A DNA stretch of 64,000 bases, taken from assembly GCF_000373565.1 (NCBI RefSeq), contig NZ_KB891807.1:20186-84185 (forward strand). The letters are read 5' to 3'. This DNA is from Streptomyces sp. HmicA12. GTDB lineage: Bacteria; Actinomycetota; Actinomycetes; Streptomycetales; Streptomycetaceae. This document shows, in pieces, positions 62,376-64,000 of this stretch. Below the pieces are notes generated by a model. It saw only the letters and a program-made list of their open reading frames with translations. It was not told the DNA's origin and did not search any database. Positions within the stretch are counted from its first letter, which is position 1. Each line of letters begins with the position of its first letter. Made by a program: the position numbers and the translations under genes.

Positions 62376-63791
62376 ATGGCCAAAGCACCCGTTCTCACGC
62401 CCCAGGCGGAAGACTTCCCGCGCTGGTACCAGGACCTGATCTCCAAGGCCGAACTGGCCGACAACGGACCGGTGCGCGGCACGATGGTCATCCGACCGTA
62501 CGGCTACGGCCTGTGGGAGCGGATGCAGCAGGACATGGACCGGCGCATCAAGGAGACGGGCACGCAGAACGCGTACTTCCCGCTCCTGATCCCGCAGTCG
62601 TACCTCACCAAGGAGGCCGACCACGTCGAGGGCTTCGCGCCCGAACTGGCCGTGGTCACGCACGGCGGCGGCAAGGAACTCGAAGAGCCCGCCGTCGTCC
62701 GCCCCACCTCAGAGATGATCATCAACGACTACTTCTCGAAGTGGGTCCAGAGCTACCGCGACCTCCCGCTCCTCATCAACCAGTGGGCGAACGTGGTCCG
62801 TTGGGAACTGCGGCCGCGTCTCTTCCTGCGTACGACGGAGTTCCTCTGGCAGGAGGGCCACACGGCGCACGCGACCTACGAGGAAGCGCGTGACTTCGCT
62901 GCGCGCATCCACCGCCACGTCTACGCGGACTTCATGGAGAACGTCCTCGCCATGGACGTCGTCCTGGGACGCAAGACCCCCAAGGAGCGCTTCGCGGGCG
63001 CCATCAACACCCTCACCCTCGAAGGGATGATGGGCGACGGCAAGGCCCTCCAGATGGGCACCAGCCACGAACTCGGCCAGAACTTCGCCAAGGCGTTCCA
63101 CACCCAGTACCTGTCCAAGGAAGGCAAGCAGGAACTGGTCTGGCAGACCTCCTGGGGCTCCACGACCCGCATGATCGGCGCCCTGGTGATGATGCACGGC
63201 GACGACAACGGCCTGCGGGTCCCGCCGCGCCTCGCACCCACCCAGGTGGTCGTCCTCGCCATCAAGGGCGACGAAACAGTGCTCCGCAAGGTGCGCGAGA
63301 TCGGCGACGTACTGAAGGCGGCGGGAATCCGCGTGCACGTGGACGACCGCACGGACGTCCCCTTCGGGCGCCGAGCCGTCGACTGGGAGCTGAAGGGCGT
63401 CCCGGTCCGGGTCGAGATCGGGCCGCGCGACCTGGAGAACGGCACCGCGATGCTGGCCCGCCGCATCCCCGGCGGCAAGGAACCCGTGGCGCTCGACGCG
63501 CTCGCCGGGCTGCTGTCCGCCGTCCTGGAGGAGGACCAGGCGCTGCTCCTGAAGCAGTCGCGGGAGCGCCGCGAGTCCCGCACGACCGACGTCACCACCA
63601 TCGAGGAGGCCGTCGAGGCGGCCGCCGCGGGCGGCTGGGCGCGCATCCCGTGGGCCACCCTCGGCGAGGCGGGCGAGGCGAAGCTCGCCGAGCACGCGGT
63701 GTCCGTACGGTGTCTGCTCGCCGCCGACGGGTCGGTGCCGGACGCGGACGACGCACCCGGTAACGTCGCCGTCGTGGCGCGCGCCTACTGA
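62376..63791 (+). CDS. proS: Prolyl-tRNA synthetase, archaeal/eukaryal short type
   Basis: Class II ProRS of 471 residues. It lacks the bacterial editing insertion and resembles the archaeal/eukaryal type (ProS type 3): RGTMVIRPYGYGLWERMQ (motif 1 region), RWELRPRLFLRTTEFLWQEGH (motif 2), GDDNGLRVPPRLAPTQVV (motif 3), an anticodon-binding domain, and a terminal Tyr (VVARAY) as in that type. Streptomyces usually also carries a longer bacterial-type ProRS elsewhere (from memory), so this would be a second enzyme. No ribosome site precedes the ATG at 62376, but TAGCAT lies seven bases upstream, suggesting a leaderless mRNA. Confidence 0.93.
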   Translation: MAKAPVLTPQAEDFPRWYQDLISKAELADNGPVRGTMVIRPYGYGLWERMQQDMDRRIKETGTQNAYFPLLIPQSYLTKEADHVEGFAPELAVVTHGGGKELEEPAVVRPTSEMIINDYFSKWVQSYRDLPLLINQWANVVRWELRPRLFLRTTEFLWQEGHTAHATYEEARDFAARIHRHVYADFMENVLAMDVVLGRKTPKERFAGAINTLTLEGMMGDGKALQMGTSHELGQNFAKAFHTQYLSKEGKQELVWQTSWGSTTRMIGALVMMHGDDNGLRVPPRLAPTQVVVLAIKGDETVLRKVREIGDVLKAAGIRVHVDDRTDVPFGRRAVDWELKGVPVRVEIGPRDLENGTAMLARRIPGGKEPVALDALAGLLSAVLEEDQALLLKQSRERRESRTTDVTTIEEAVEAAAAGGWARIPWATLGEAGEAKLAEHAVSVRCLLAADGSVPDADDAPGNVAVVARAY

Positions 63792-64000
63792 GCCGCCTGC
63801 TGAGCCGCCCACTGAGGCCGAAACGCATCTTGCGCATCTGACGCCCCCGCGCGCGGTCCCGACTACGCGCCGGGGCGTACGCGTTACTACGCACCACCTT
63901 GGTGTGAGCTGTGAGCCTTCTCCGCAGATCAGCGCACCCGCCCTCGTCAGGACGCATCAGCGGCAACTGACTGGTACGTGCAAATTATTTGGGATGCCCC
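63792..64000. other. Sequence after proS to window end
   Basis: No gene, RNA or strong hairpin was recognised in these 209 bases. The next gene lies outside the window. Confidence 0.4.

Overview
This window is a high-GC actinobacterial chromosome segment, almost certainly Streptomyces. GTG starts are frequent, third codon positions are mostly G or C, and it carries markers typical of the genus: a conservon (cvnABCD), NdgR, HupS with a lysine-rich tail, AbsB-type RNase III and NsdA. From memory, gene order follows the S. coelicolor SCO5541-SCO5587 core region (cvn1, gltX, ndgR-leuCD, hupS, plsC-gpsA-ddl, thiL-thiD, rpmB, recG-rsmD-coaD, rpmF-rnc-mutM, acyP-smc, glcP, ftsY, nsdA, amtB-glnK-glnD, ffh, ftsH). 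No database was consulted.

Layout. 1-5199 (minus): a conservon encoding a sensor-kinase-like protein, a roadblock protein, a DUF742 protein and the N-terminus of a small GTPase. 5200-6171: long intergenic stretch plus a 62-residue peptide with a duplicated motif. 6172-10000: FAH-family hydrolase overlapping gltX, a DUF4241 protein and a HAD phosphatase. 10088-10627: five tRNA genes (Gln-Glu-Glu-Gln-Glu). 10800-13742: ndgR divergent from leuCD. 14103-22769: small protein, hupS, a small unknown protein, a 13-bp minisatellite, cofC, plsC-gpsA, ddl, a DUF3515 lipoprotein, a stand-alone Lrp-type domain and thiL-thiD.

22715-27308 looks accessory. It holds a 1004-residue AfsR-like regulator (winged helix, BTAD, NB-ARC, TPR) and, downstream on the same strand, an FAD monooxygenase whose 3' end overlaps thiD. 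Between them lies a helically phased array of five GGTMAGC repeats, a strong candidate operator for the regulator. I rank this as the best candidate for an uncharacterised regulatory/resistance unit here.

27478-43777 carries translation, RNA-processing and chromosome genes: rpmB, a FakA-like kinase, recG, rsmD, coaD, a coiled-coil protein, DUF177-rpmF-rnc, mutM, an HxlR regulator, a CAP-domain protein, acyP, a small coiled-coil protein and smc. 43995-48580 holds transport and redox genes: a glcP-type sugar permease, a luciferase-like monooxygenase with an unknown partner, and an NCS1 permease. 48834-61162 holds protein targeting (ftsY, ffh), development (nsdA), nitrogen sensing (amtB-glnK-glnD behind GlnR-like boxes) and ftsH. 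The window ends with a methyltransferase and a short archaeal/eukaryal-type prolyl-tRNA synthetase.

No insertion sequence, prophage, CRISPR array, rRNA gene or replication origin was recognised.
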